From assembly GCA_964428385.1 (NCBI GenBank), contig CAYRYR010000001.1, positions 1 through 64,000 of the forward strand: a stretch of 64,000 nt of DNA. Direction: 5' to 3'. Below are positions 46,417 to 55,825 of this stretch, in pieces (within the stretch, counting starts at the first letter, position 1; every line of letters starts with the position of its first letter). This DNA is from JAFGOM01 sp964428385. Its GTDB lineage: Archaea > Halobacteriota > Methanomicrobia > Methanomicrobiales > Methanospirillaceae. The notes under the pieces are model-generated. The model searched no databases. It had not been told where the DNA came from and saw nothing but the letters and a program-made list of their open reading frames with translations. Position numbers and translations under genes: made by a program.

Positions 46417-48003
46417 CTACCCATTATACCTGACTGTATACTGACCATTATCATATATCTGAAAAGTTTCACCACAACGTGCAATGCTGGTATCTGATTT
46501 GAATATATAATAACGGGTATCAAATCCACAGGTGCTGGCCTTTGTTACGACAAAAGGATATTTTACAAATCCCTCCCATGAATGACTATTGAAAGGATCA
46601 ATTTTTTTCAGACTAATATGACGGTTTATCTCTTCTTTATCACCATCAATTGCACAGAAAATCTCTTCAGGTATCGTTGTTTTCTTTCCGGAATAGGCAC
46701 CGATGTAAATCATTCCTTCACCTGTTACTCCTTCTGACTGAGGAGTATTAATCTTTAAGAACTGTGCAATTGAGACTGTTTGATCGTCTGCATAATTGTG
46801 ATATCCTGATGAGTCTGATGAAATGTCCCGTATAACCAATGTTCCGACGGATGAAAATATGAGAAGTACAATCAAAAAAGAATAGGCAGATATCTGGATG
46901 AATTTAGATCTCCTCCCTTTGATAAGAATAATAATTCCATACACTGCAAGCAGGCAGATAAACGGCAGTAGTATCTGGTATATCTGAATTGAATAGCCAA
47001 GAAAGGGAAGAAAACAGAGTGTTGTGCATAGAACTAACCATTCATTCGGTTTTATTACTTCCTCTTTTATAAAAAATAGCAGGCCTAATGCTGCAAAGGG
47101 AACAAGGAGAACAAATCTGGATCCAAGCTCAATGAGATTTCCAATCACATAATTGATCCACATAGGAATCCCGGTAAAAGAAAAATAACGGAGCCCCCAA
47201 TAACTACTTGAATTCTGATATAATTCTGCCAGTTCTGCAAACTGGAGTATATACAAAATACATGCGAATACAATCGCCAGTAGTATCAGAACCTTTATCA
47301 AATTTTTATGTGTGCGTTGTCTCTCCTCGTGAAATAGGGTTTTCCCCCGATATAACACAAGACAAAGGATTGTTATTGGAATCAGAAGGATGAATAGCCG
47401 ATGAACAGACCAGAGAACTGAATATAACAACAAGCTTAAGAGCATGTAGGGAAGAGACCAGTTTTTACAAAACCTGATAAGCGACCATAATGCCAAAGGA
47501 AGAAGCATTAAAAATGCTCCCCGGGTTGATGCAGTCCAGATGGTAAATTTCAGAGTAAGGGGGGAGAGTGAAAATATCAGGGCAAACAGGAGTTGAACCC
47601 CTCGTGTCTGAAAAAATTCTTCCGCCAACAGGTATGATGTTCCAATACCAAGAAGTCCTATAACAAGAGCAAACCAGTAAATTACTGTCTCTAATTCGAG
47701 TCCGGTGATGAGATGTAATTCTGATAAAAAGATAGGAATGCCGGAAGGATATGAGTACGGGTACAATCCAAAGAGAGAAAGAAAGGATAATAGCCAGGGG
47801 ATTTTTCCTTCAGATTCAATTACCCCTGCCAGGTAATGGATAAAAAATGAATCTATTCCGATCTCATGAGGAACAACCGGGTATCTGATGATGATGTTTA
47901 GGAGAACGACTGCTATGGCTGCCAGAAAAAATAGGGTATCTGAAGCAGAAAAATGACGAATTTTTTCCTGAAAAACATAAAAAACGGTATTTTTCATCAT
48001 CAC
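46417..48003 (-). CDS. Multi-spanning membrane protein, glycosyltransferase-like (GT-C type)
   Basis: The 528-residue protein has about 11-12 membrane segments, a first outer loop with HEIGIDSFFIHYLAG, and a soluble C-terminal domain of about 110 residues. The pattern resembles GT-C fold lipid-linked-sugar glycosyltransferases of archaeal surface glycan clusters, in which an early acidic residue is catalytic, but I find no diagnostic motif. It is the last gene of the glycan operon, starting 10 bases after the sugar dehydrogenase. The substrate and direction are inferred only from context. Confidence 0.6.
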   Translation of the reverse strand: MMMKNTVFYVFQEKIRHFSASDTLFFLAAIAVVLLNIIIRYPVVPHEIGIDSFFIHYLAGVIESEGKIPWLLSFLSLFGLYPYSYPSGIPIFLSELHLITGLELETVIYWFALVIGLLGIGTSYLLAEEFFQTRGVQLLFALIFSLSPLTLKFTIWTASTRGAFLMLLPLALWSLIRFCKNWSLPYMLLSLLLYSVLWSVHRLFILLIPITILCLVLYRGKTLFHEERQRTHKNLIKVLILLAIVFACILYILQFAELAELYQNSSSYWGLRYFSFTGIPMWINYVIGNLIELGSRFVLLVPFAALGLLFFIKEEVIKPNEWLVLCTTLCFLPFLGYSIQIYQILLPFICLLAVYGIIILIKGRRSKFIQISAYSFLIVLLIFSSVGTLVIRDISSDSSGYHNYADDQTVSIAQFLKINTPQSEGVTGEGMIYIGAYSGKKTTIPEEIFCAIDGDKEEINRHISLKKIDPFNSHSWEGFVKYPFVVTKASTCGFDTRYYIFKSDTSIARCGETFQIYDNGQYTVRYNG

Positions 48004-48013
48004 TCAACAAAAA

Positions 48014-49354
48014 TCATCTTCCAGGAGAGATGGTATTTCCTTTTCCAAGACCCAGATATATGGTCTCGCTCCCTGGATTTATAAAAATATTTTTACAATC
48101 AACTATAACAGGATTTTTCATGGTTTTTATGAGAAGATCAAGGTTCAGGCTGGAAAACCGGCTATGATCGATGAGAAAAACTGCACAATCAGCCCCTGCT
48201 ATTGCATCTTCAAGTGTTGCTTTTGAATAATAACTCCCAAGACGTGTTGTTAATTGTGCGATATAGGGATCAAATACCCGAATATGGGCTCCAAGTCGGC
48301 TCAGTTCATCAATGACTTCACATGCGGGTGTTTCCCTGGTATCACTGAGATCTCGTTTATATGTCAGGCCCAGAACTGCAATATCAGACCCAAATACGGA
48401 TTTTTTTACCCTGTTGAGTCCTTTTTCTATCAGGTTTACCACATGAAAGGGCATAAACTCATTAATTTCACCGGATTTTTCAATGAATTGAGGAATAAAG
48501 CCAAATTTTTTGGCTTTATAAGACATGTAATATGGATCAAGCGGAATACAATGCCCGCCTATACCAGGCCCCGGATAAAAAGGCATAAACCCGTATGGTT
48601 TGGTCGCAGCTGCATCAATTATCTCCCAGATGTTTACCCCCATCTGTTCAAAAATCAGTGATAACTCATTTACAAGTGCGATGTTGACATTCCGAAAGAT
48701 ATTCTCAACCATCTTTACTGATTCTGCAGTTGTGGTATCAGAGACAGTGATGATCTCCTCAATAATGCTGCCATACAAAGCTGCAGCAGTGTGAGTACAG
48801 GACTCATCAATACCCCCGACAACTTTTGGAATGTCAGCGACAGAAAAAGCAAGATTTCCAGGATCAATCCGCTCAGGTGAGTATGCCAGTCCAAAATCCT
48901 GCCCTGCGATATATCCGGTTGTCTCAAGAATAGGTTTGACAACTTCAAGAGTAGTCCCGGGATATGTCGTACTCTCAAGGATAATGAACATACCTGGCGA
49001 AAGAACAGAAGCAATTGCAGAGCACGCCAGTTTGATATAGGTTAGATCTGGAATTTTTTCCTGATCGAGCGGAGTCGGGACACATATAATAATAAAATCA
49101 GCTTTTTTCAGATCTGTTATCTTGTCTGAAGGACAGAATGATGATGTAAGTGCTTCCTGTAATTCGTCGTTGCTGATATCGCAGATATGTGAGTTTCCTT
49201 TTAAAAGACCGGTAATAAGGTCGGGATCGATGTCATACCCGATAACGGAATACTTTTTTGCAAATGCCAATGATAGCGGAAGACCGACATATCCAAGTCC
49301 GATAATACCGATACATGCTTTATGTGTAGCTATTTTCTCAATGAGATCAATCAT
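48014..49354 (-). CDS. NDP-sugar dehydrogenase (UDP-ManNAcA/UDP-glucuronate type)
   Basis: This NAD-dependent enzyme oxidises a nucleotide sugar to its uronic acid. Over 446 residues it has IIGLGYVGLPLSLAFAKK at its start, ICVPTPLDQEKIPDLTYIK, STTYPGTT, and a catalytic-cysteine motif GPGIGGHCIPLDPYY near residue 267. The C-terminal NAD domain starts near VLGLTYKRDLSDTRETP. The family includes WecC and WbpA, which make UDP-N-acetylmannosaminuronate; that fits the nearby amidotransferase trio, but the substrate is not proven by sequence. It lies 19 bases after the DUF354 gene. Confidence 0.93.
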   Translation of the reverse strand: MIDLIEKIATHKACIGIIGLGYVGLPLSLAFAKKYSVIGYDIDPDLITGLLKGNSHICDISNDELQEALTSSFCPSDKITDLKKADFIIICVPTPLDQEKIPDLTYIKLACSAIASVLSPGMFIILESTTYPGTTLEVVKPILETTGYIAGQDFGLAYSPERIDPGNLAFSVADIPKVVGGIDESCTHTAAALYGSIIEEIITVSDTTTAESVKMVENIFRNVNIALVNELSLIFEQMGVNIWEIIDAAATKPYGFMPFYPGPGIGGHCIPLDPYYMSYKAKKFGFIPQFIEKSGEINEFMPFHVVNLIEKGLNRVKKSVFGSDIAVLGLTYKRDLSDTRETPACEVIDELSRLGAHIRVFDPYIAQLTTRLGSYYSKATLEDAIAGADCAVFLIDHSRFSSLNLDLLIKTMKNPVIVDCKNIFINPGSETIYLGLGKGNTISPGR

Positions 49355-49373
49355 GTTATATCAAAACCGGATT

Positions 49374-50429
49374 TTAGTTTTCCCATGGTGTAAAGAGACC
49401 ATCTGGATAATGCTCAACGAACCAGATGATATATTGTGTAAGATCAATTTTGTCTTTGAGCAATTTAACCCTTTTTTCTCTTCCTTCTGCCTTTATATTT
49501 TTGTTCTGTACCAATTCGCGTGCTTTTTCTATCACATCCTGCTCCATTGCTGCAGGATCCGAGAATGTGTAAACAAGTCCGTACGCTTCTTCTTCCTCAT
49601 CGGTATATCCCAGTCTGAGTGTGTTGACATACAGAGCATGTGTTCCCAATACTGCACATTCTGACGCAGTAGTTGCGCCTTCCCCAATATAGAGTGTTGC
49701 ATAATAGAGCAGATGGTGCAATCGATCCGGAGGGATATGAATCCGGTATTGCTCAAGCTCAGGAGGAAGCACTCCTTCAGATGAGATAAACACTTTTCCA
49801 AACGGCATGAGTTCATGAACAAGTCTTGTTTTATGGATAATTCCTTTATGACCAATATCATGACTTGCATCCCATGAAACAAACCGTAATACCACAAAGA
49901 GATCATCCTTTGTAAGGCCTACCTCATCAAGAACCGTCTCATCTGGAGAGAAATATGCAGGATGAAGATATGCAAGCTCAGTATACCCATCATATCTGAT
50001 ATGTTTCGCTCCAAAATCCTTTTTAAACCATATAGGAGTGATGATAGCATCAGTACATGGTACATACAGAATATGTTCCCAGGTTGCATGTTCGGTGTCA
50101 TCAAGAGCAATACAGGGCTTTCTTAGTATTCGTGATGCATGAGCTGCCCGGATCGATCCAAATCCTATGAATATATCAGGGTTAAATTTTTTTACTGCCC
50201 GGATCATTCGTATATCCATCAAAGGAATGTTCAGTATTTTCTTTCCGATTCCTTTCTGATGATGACCCAGACAGGTATATGAGAAATGATATCGTTCTAA
50301 GAGGTCGATAGAGACTTCTTTATCAATTGCCGTTATCAGGATCTCATGCCCCCTCTTTTGCATCTGCCAGATAAAATGCTTAAAATAATGAACATGAGCC
50401 GGATGGTTAATATCAACAACGATCTTCAT
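49374..50429 (-). CDS. DUF354-family glycosyltransferase
   Basis: This 351-residue GT-B fold protein begins MKIVVDINHPAHVHYFKHFI, typical of the family, with HHQKGIGKKILNI and FIGFGSIRAAHAS, DDTEHATWEH, and a C-terminal donor site with YYATLYIGEGATTASECAVLG. Family members are thought to add a sugar from an activated donor in polysaccharide or surface glycan synthesis. It overlaps the HisF-like gene end by 17 bases, so it is in the same operon. The sugar specificity is unknown. Confidence 0.85.
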   Translation of the reverse strand: MKIVVDINHPAHVHYFKHFIWQMQKRGHEILITAIDKEVSIDLLERYHFSYTCLGHHQKGIGKKILNIPLMDIRMIRAVKKFNPDIFIGFGSIRAAHASRILRKPCIALDDTEHATWEHILYVPCTDAIITPIWFKKDFGAKHIRYDGYTELAYLHPAYFSPDETVLDEVGLTKDDLFVVLRFVSWDASHDIGHKGIIHKTRLVHELMPFGKVFISSEGVLPPELEQYRIHIPPDRLHHLLYYATLYIGEGATTASECAVLGTHALYVNTLRLGYTDEEEEAYGLVYTFSDPAAMEQDVIEKARELVQNKNIKAEGREKRVKLLKDKIDLTQYIIWFVEHYPDGLFTPWEN

Positions 50430-51219
50430 ATTTCTCCTGATAAAGGGTCTTTATCTCACTTTTTGTCGGATAAGTAATGAGAACTGCCTGTTTTCGTCCA
50501 TGATATACAAAGAAACTCCCTGCTGCAAGGGCAGATGCATGACCTTTATGGTATGCCTCTGCCATATCATTAATGGATCCTGCACCCCCACAGGCAATGA
50601 CCGGAATTTTCACCGCATCTGATACCATTCTGATAAGAGAGATATCATACCCCTGCATCATGCCATCCCTATCAATTGAGGTAATGAGAATCTCTCCGGC
50701 TCCTGCATCTTCAATAGTTCTGATATAAGTCGCAAGATCTGCCTTTACTGGTCGTGTCCCTCCCTGGATGAATACCTCATAATTCCCTTTTTTTCCTATT
50801 TTTACATCAATTGCTACAATGATGCTCTGACTGCCAAACTGCCGGCTTGCATCTGCAATCAGTTCAGGATGTTCTATTGCACTGGTGTTTATGGCTACCT
50901 TCTCAATACCGATGCTAAAGAGAAGTTCCATCTCTTCAATGGTTGTAATCCCTCCTCCATATGAGAATGGCATGAAACACTCTCGAGAAATTTTTTTAAG
51001 GAGATCATACTGAATCTTTTTCTCTTTCTTTTTTGTAAACCTGGCTGCTGGTTTTGAGAGGGTGATGTCAAGAAATAAAAGTTCATCAGCCTCTTTTTCA
51101 TTAAATATTCTGACTGCATTTATGGGGTCACCAATATATCGTGGATTATCAAACTGAGTCGTCTTAACAAGCCCGTTCTCTTTCATAAGCAGGCATGGAA
51201 TAATTCGTGGCCTAAACAT
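50413..51219 (-). CDS. HisF-like cyclase subunit of an amidino-sugar system
   Basis: The 268-residue TIM barrel resembles HisF: FRPRIIPCLLMKENGLVKTT at the start, FSYGGGITTIEEMELLF, EKVAINTSA, AGEILITSIDRDGMMQGYD and VIACGGAGSINDM. It starts with a one-base overlap (TAATG) on the HisH-like gene. Alongside an N-acetyl-sugar amidotransferase gene, this pair is the WbpG-HisH2-HisF2 arrangement that converts an acetamido group to an acetamidino group. In Methanococcus the equivalent genes are called aglX/Y/Z. It is thus probably not the histidine-pathway HisF. Confidence 0.88.
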   Translation of the reverse strand: MFRPRIIPCLLMKENGLVKTTQFDNPRYIGDPINAVRIFNEKEADELLFLDITLSKPAARFTKKKEKKIQYDLLKKISRECFMPFSYGGGITTIEEMELLFSIGIEKVAINTSAIEHPELIADASRQFGSQSIIVAIDVKIGKKGNYEVFIQGGTRPVKADLATYIRTIEDAGAGEILITSIDRDGMMQGYDISLIRMVSDAVKIPVIACGGAGSINDMAEAYHKGHASALAAGSFFVYHGRKQAVLITYPTKSEIKTLYQEKYEDRC

Positions 51220-51836
51220 TACTGCTCCATCTCAGCAAAGTTTCTCAAAAACAAAATACCGCTTGCGTGACTCCGTTCCGGATGACATTGTATCCCATAG
51301 ATATTCTCTTTTTTAATGAGAGATGGAAACTCATATCCGTATCCTGTAGTTGCCAGGATATCTGCATCTTTTGGTTCTGAATAATGGAAAGAATGCACAA
51401 AATAAAACATGTCAGAGTCGGTTACGCCGGCAATAATTGAGTCTTTCTGTTTGATGTGGAGACTGTTCCAGCCCATATGGGGTATCTTCAGGTGTTCTGT
51501 CTCTGGAATCTGAAATTTTTTGATATCAGCATCTATCCATCCCAATCCCTGGCAGCTTCCTTCTTCACTCTGTGATGCCATTATCTGCATCCCGATGCAG
51601 ATACCCAGAAGTGGCGTCTTCCCGTCTAAAACGCTCTCTTCTAACACTGAAATCAGATTCATATCATGCAGATTCTTCATCGCACGATCAAATGACCCTA
51701 CTCCAGGAAGAATCAGTTTTTCAGCATTCCGAATATCTTCCGGGCGTGAAGTAATAATAGCATTACAGCCGATCCGCCGGTAAACATTTAAAATACTTCC
51801 ACTATTCCCAGTTTTATAATCAATTATTGTTATCAT
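51219..51836 (-). CDS. HisH-like glutamine amidotransferase of an amidino-sugar system
   Basis: This class I glutaminase is 205 residues long from the ATG giving MITIIDYKTGNSGSILN; the open frame reaches 51902 but that part is not family-like. The nucleophile region is LLGICIGMQIMASQ, the oxyanion loop LPGVGSFDRAM, and the His/Glu pair lies in GIQCHPERSHASG. It supplies ammonia to the HisF-like barrel. It lies between the N-acetyl-sugar amidotransferase gene and the HisF-like gene, with an 11-base gap and a one-base overlap respectively. Confidence 0.9.
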   Translation of the reverse strand: MITIIDYKTGNSGSILNVYRRIGCNAIITSRPEDIRNAEKLILPGVGSFDRAMKNLHDMNLISVLEESVLDGKTPLLGICIGMQIMASQSEEGSCQGLGWIDADIKKFQIPETEHLKIPHMGWNSLHIKQKDSIIAGVTDSDMFYFVHSFHYSEPKDADILATTGYGYEFPSLIKKENIYGIQCHPERSHASGILFLRNFAEMEQ

Positions 51837-51847
51837 ATTGTATGCGT

Positions 51848-52984
51848 CTATTTTTTCAGGTATTTTTCCGCAAGTATGGGAGGAAGGAGATGAAGATGAC
51901 ATGCTAACCTGACAGGAAGACTCAATGCATTGATATACGGGTAATAGGTCGGGTAGTTATGAAAACTCTGTACCGGGAGTTTCATTATCTCATCAAAATC
52001 TTCCTGTGAGAGGTCTAATTTACTGATGGTATATGCAACTATTTCTGGATCATATTCATAGGGCTGTGCAATTTTTTCTAATGCTTCCTGGCGACTTATA
52101 TGGCCTGATCTGACTTCTGCAGCATATTCAAGTTTTCGTTTATCTATACCAAATTTTTCTGGAAGATAATAAGACTGGAAAAAATGAGTGTACATTGACT
52201 CATGATGGTGACCGCCATAATATGTCCATCCCAGCTCCTGTTTCAGAGTTGCGTCCACCTCCTCTTTTTTATAGTCAAGATATTCGAGCAACCGTATCTC
52301 CTTAATTCTACGAAGGAACATATGGCAGAGGAGATCTTTCATTCCCATTATAGGGAAACTGGTTATCTTTCTGGAGCCAAAGAGTCTCTGAACACTTCGT
52401 ATATACCGACCATCCATATAGGTCCAGGTGATTGGTGAGGTTCCCTCTGTTCTGAATGAATGTCCCTGAATAACATAATGTAGCCCCTCTTTTGCTGCCA
52501 CATCAAAAAGCACTGAATAAATCGCCCAGTCGGTGGGAACATCTGCATCTGGTACAGATGCATAAAGAAAGGATCTCTGGAGATCTTTAAATTCTCCCCA
52601 GTCCGCAACAACCGTATACAGGTCTACATCAAGCTTTTGTGTTGCGTTATAAATGTTTGTTACTGCTGTCTTTGAGTTCCAGCCATTATCAAAATGAACC
52701 GCAAGTGGCCGGAGACCTAATTTGACTGCCATATATAAAGTGTACGTGCTGTCACGCCCCCCGCTGACACCGACTACACAGTCATATTTCTTTCTTTTTC
52801 CATCCTCCTTTATCTGTGCAATACAGGCCTTTAAGTGCTCTGCTCCCTGTTCATCAAGAGGATACTGCACTTCCAGCTGATCATGAATGCCACAGAAATT
52901 ACAGATTCCATTCTCATCAAATTGTATTCCTTCAATTGTATCGTCAAGGATGCAGCGGGAGCATAGGGTAGTTTTGGATATCAT
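51848..52984 (-). CDS. N-acetyl-sugar amidotransferase (WbpG/PseA/AglX type)
   Basis: This ATP-pyrophosphatase-type enzyme activates an N-acetyl group so that ammonia converts it to an acetamidino group. The 378 residues start at the ATG giving MISKTTLCSRCILDDTIEG. It has an N-terminal zinc knuckle (CSRC and CNFC), then the PP-loop VVGVSGGRDSTYTLYMAVK, and the VIQGHSFRTEG segment. The C-terminal region is typical (YYGGHHHESMYTHFFQ). A palindromic element at 53016-53092 lies just before the start. Ammonia is provided by the downstream HisH-HisF pair. Confidence 0.9.
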   Translation of the reverse strand: MISKTTLCSRCILDDTIEGIQFDENGICNFCGIHDQLEVQYPLDEQGAEHLKACIAQIKEDGKRKKYDCVVGVSGGRDSTYTLYMAVKLGLRPLAVHFDNGWNSKTAVTNIYNATQKLDVDLYTVVADWGEFKDLQRSFLYASVPDADVPTDWAIYSVLFDVAAKEGLHYVIQGHSFRTEGTSPITWTYMDGRYIRSVQRLFGSRKITSFPIMGMKDLLCHMFLRRIKEIRLLEYLDYKKEEVDATLKQELGWTYYGGHHHESMYTHFFQSYYLPEKFGIDKRKLEYAAEVRSGHISRQEALEKIAQPYEYDPEIVAYTISKLDLSQEDFDEIMKLPVQSFHNYPTYYPYINALSLPVRLACHLHLLPPILAEKYLKK

Positions 52985-53015
52985 GATATCAGTTGTATGA
53001 TTGAGAGGTGATTGT

Positions 53016-53092
53016 TCTCGTACTAGTATTTTATCTATGAGTATAGGAAGGTGATGAGAAAAATTGAATGTGTGCGATGTACTAGTACGAGA
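53016..53092. repeat. Inverted repeat within the glycan operon
   Basis: TCTCGTACTAGTA (53016-53028) and TACTAGTACGAGA (53080-53092) are perfect inverted copies of 13 bases, separated by 51 bases. Each arm also contains the near or full palindrome GTACTAGTAC. The right arm overlaps the end of the sugar-1-phosphate transferase gene; the left arm is 32 bases before the amidotransferase start. A paired operator or an RNA hairpin that modulates downstream expression is plausible. Confidence 0.65.
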
Positions 53093-54041
53093 TAAATAAT
53101 GTATTCTGAATGACGAGCCCGAATATTCCAAAGAGGGCGGTTAAAAGAAACATCAACCGTGTTGCTTTTTGTTCATTAACCTCAAAGAAATAAGGGATTA
53201 CCCATTTTAGTGTCAGATAATTAGGAACAATCAGGTTCCCTTCCTGATTGATTGTACCAAATTTTGTTGCCGGGAGTTTTCTGATTCGCCAGTATGCATA
53301 CATAAGAAAATTGATGATATGAGGAATAAAGAGGATAATTCCGAGGATCTCCATGTTCATCAGAATGATGTATCCTCCGACTGCAGATCCTATTGCCAGA
53401 GAACCGATATTTCCCTCAAATATCCGTGATGGATACCTGTTGTAGATATAAAAACCACAGAGAGCTCCAAATAAAGGCATAATGAAAAGAGTTGTATTAT
53501 ATTGCCAGATAATACCCTGAATTACAAGAAATGCCATGATGATGATGGAGAGACCGCTCTGCATTCCGTTAAATCCAGAATGCATATTAATAAGGTTTGA
53601 GATGACCATCACAAAGAGTGGTGCCAGAATAAACAGGTACAGAACGCCGAGTTCAACTTCTCCAAAGCCTACCCAGATTGCCGTATCGGTAGATATGAGA
53701 GCTATTGGCAATGCCATGAAGAATGGTGCGATAATCTTGAGTTGTCTTCCTACATCCACCAGATCATCTAAAATTCCAAACATGGCATAGGTGAAGACGA
53801 TGAAATAAAAGATGAGAAGTGATGCAACATTTCCAACAAGAAAGATTGCAACAATCAGTGAGACAAGGACCCCTGCAAGAATTGCCATGCCTCCCATTGT
53901 CGGAACTTTTCTGTCATCTTTATACATATCAGGAACTAAAAAACCCTGTTTGGTAAATTTTCTGATGAAAATGGGTGCTGATGTGAGAACCGTAATGAAA
54001 CTAATCAAAAATAAAAGGGGATATTCAGATGAAATTGTCAT
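53082..54041 (-). CDS. MraY/GPT-type polyprenyl-phosphate sugar-1-phosphate transferase
   Basis: This 319-residue integral membrane enzyme has about 9-10 helices. It loads a sugar-1-phosphate from a nucleotide donor onto dolichyl- or polyprenyl phosphate, the first committed step of a lipid-linked glycan. The motifs are VPDMYKDDRKVPTMGGMAIL, the metal-binding FGILDDLVDVGR, NLINMHSGFNGMQSG, and a C-terminal KFGTINQEGN loop. In methanogens the equivalent is AglH; GlcNAc-1-P is the likely but unproven substrate. It is followed by the amidotransferase gene and preceded by a 580-residue membrane protein gene. Confidence 0.93.
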   Translation of the reverse strand: MTISSEYPLLFLISFITVLTSAPIFIRKFTKQGFLVPDMYKDDRKVPTMGGMAILAGVLVSLIVAIFLVGNVASLLIFYFIVFTYAMFGILDDLVDVGRQLKIIAPFFMALPIALISTDTAIWVGFGEVELGVLYLFILAPLFVMVISNLINMHSGFNGMQSGLSIIIMAFLVIQGIIWQYNTTLFIMPLFGALCGFYIYNRYPSRIFEGNIGSLAIGSAVGGYIILMNMEILGIILFIPHIINFLMYAYWRIRKLPATKFGTINQEGNLIVPNYLTLKWVIPYFFEVNEQKATRLMFLLTALFGIFGLVIQNTLFISY

Positions 54042-54082
54042 AATTGCTACAGAAAAGGTTGATTGATATGATATATCATGTT

Positions 54083-55825
54083 TCAGGAGATGGCAACAAT
54101 TGTTGCACCGCTATCGTATAATATTGTATAATAGTCACTCATCTCATTCACATTCACCGTCCGGTATATGCCATCATAAAAATTGAAAAATGGCGGGTTA
54201 TAGTCTGGATTAGTACGCGATATGCTTGAGATGTACAGCAGAACCGGATGATAGGGAAGACTTCTTATAAGGTCTGGAATGGTGGGATCTGTTGGATCTG
54301 CGACAATTTTCGATGAGAGTTCACTAAAGGAAAATGATCCGTTTATCTCTGGTTTGGGGATTAGTGTAGGTTCTGTAACCGGAATGCCGGTGAGAGGATA
54401 GACAAGCATGCCTGTTGGATCGATATTGATACAGATGGGATGAGTAAAATTCTGATCGCGCAGCCATTGCATGGCTTGATAGTCATCTTCAGGCAGGGCA
54501 AATGAACCTGCATAACTGTAAAAGACAGCTCCCATTATGCCAATTCCGCCCAGAATAAGGAAAATAGAGACTATAGTCCGAAGGCGGGTATCTTTGAGCT
54601 GCCATGTCATATATGCAAGGGCAATCGCAGCAAAGAATGCGAATGGAAGATACAACTGAGAAATGACCCTGGTTGCGGTAGTGATAACAAGTATCTCAGA
54701 GTCTACCAAAAGGACAATGACTGAGAGCCCTGCAACCCATGCTAGTGCAAGACGCTCCATGGCATGAAAACGGTAATAGGCAATGAGGATTCCAAAGACT
54801 GATAAGAGTGCAAATACCCATCTTGTGATAAATTCAGTTGTTAATGTCTTTTCAGACAGGATCCAGAATATATATGAGGTTGATGAGAGCATGAGAGGGA
54901 TGCAGAGGAGAAACAGGATTAAAATACAGATCCCTGTCAGGATATAGATGCGTTCTTTTTTAATTAACCCGGATTGTATCATCCATTCTCCCCCTATCCA
55001 GAATGCAAGTACAGGCACCAGGTAAATTATAAATCGTGTATGAGTGAGAAGAAGTCCCAGAAGAAGAAGTAACAGGATCCGCTTTTCGATAATAATTGCA
55101 AGAATAATAGCCACAAACAGCATCTGGGCTGTTGCTGATGGATATCCCCCCCATATCAGGTTATCAAAGTGCTGGGGAAAACAAAAGCAGGCCAGGATAA
55201 ATGCAGTACAGGCACACCAGCCAGGATAATACTCGCGTATGACGGCATACAAGAGTACACTTGTTGCTGCAGTGATAAGAATCGGGATGATGGTAATGGT
55301 ATTGATGAGTGGAAAGAAAAGCGTCCAGAAAGAAGTATAATAATGAAATCCTTTTGGATAGTAATCCCAGGAAGAACCAACCGGATAGATACTGACCGGG
55401 ACAGATATCCCATCCATTATCATTCTGACTATTGATGCATGGACGGTGACATCACCAGCCCGCCAGATTACAATAGCCGTGAAAAAACTAATTAAAATCA
55501 GGACATACACTCCGGCAAGAATAAGGACTGTACTATCCTGCCGATTTGGGAGAGTTAACTGATGATTCTTACAAAAGATGATGAAGAGAATAATTCCAAG
55601 AATTATAAGAGGAATCTGAAATAGGGGTGGTGAGAGAGAAAAAAATGACGCCAGTATTCCAGAAAGTGAGATTATTACAAACCCTGTTGCAAAGGAAAGT
55701 GCAATACGTGCCACAATATTTCTGCCCTTTGTCAGAAAAAAGACAAATCCTCCACCAGTACAGGTTGTCACAATCGTAACAACGAGAGCGAGAAAGATAT
55801 CAGTAAGGAACATATCCGGATTCAT
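54083..55825 (-). CDS. Large multi-spanning membrane protein, GT-C/DUF6541-like
   Basis: The 580-residue protein has about 13-14 membrane segments and a C-terminal outer domain of about 130 residues. The loop after the third or fourth helix contains SSWDYYPKGFHYYTSFW, a pattern of aromatic residues with H-Y seen in archaeal GT-C-like and DUF6541 proteins. It does not carry the WWDYG of STT3/AglB, so it is not the oligosaccharyltransferase. It overlaps the upstream 177-residue gene by 4 bases. The role is probably transfer or polymerisation of lipid-linked sugars. Confidence 0.6.
   Translation of the reverse strand: MNPDMFLTDIFLALVVTIVTTCTGGGFVFFLTKGRNIVARIALSFATGFVIISLSGILASFFSLSPPLFQIPLIILGIILFIIFCKNHQLTLPNRQDSTVLILAGVYVLILISFFTAIVIWRAGDVTVHASIVRMIMDGISVPVSIYPVGSSWDYYPKGFHYYTSFWTLFFPLINTITIIPILITAATSVLLYAVIREYYPGWCACTAFILACFCFPQHFDNLIWGGYPSATAQMLFVAIILAIIIEKRILLLLLLGLLLTHTRFIIYLVPVLAFWIGGEWMIQSGLIKKERIYILTGICILILFLLCIPLMLSSTSYIFWILSEKTLTTEFITRWVFALLSVFGILIAYYRFHAMERLALAWVAGLSVIVLLVDSEILVITTATRVISQLYLPFAFFAAIALAYMTWQLKDTRLRTIVSIFLILGGIGIMGAVFYSYAGSFALPEDDYQAMQWLRDQNFTHPICINIDPTGMLVYPLTGIPVTEPTLIPKPEINGSFSFSELSSKIVADPTDPTIPDLIRSLPYHPVLLYISSISRTNPDYNPPFFNFYDGIYRTVNVNEMSDYYTILYDSGATIVAIS

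Noticed and set aside
50413..51836. Histidine-pathway hisF/hisH
   Set aside because: They are joined to an N-acetyl-sugar amidotransferase within a glycan operon and no other his genes are near, so the amidino-sugar role is preferred.
54083..55825. Oligosaccharyltransferase AglB
   Set aside because: The WWDYG motif and the typical C-terminal domain are absent.
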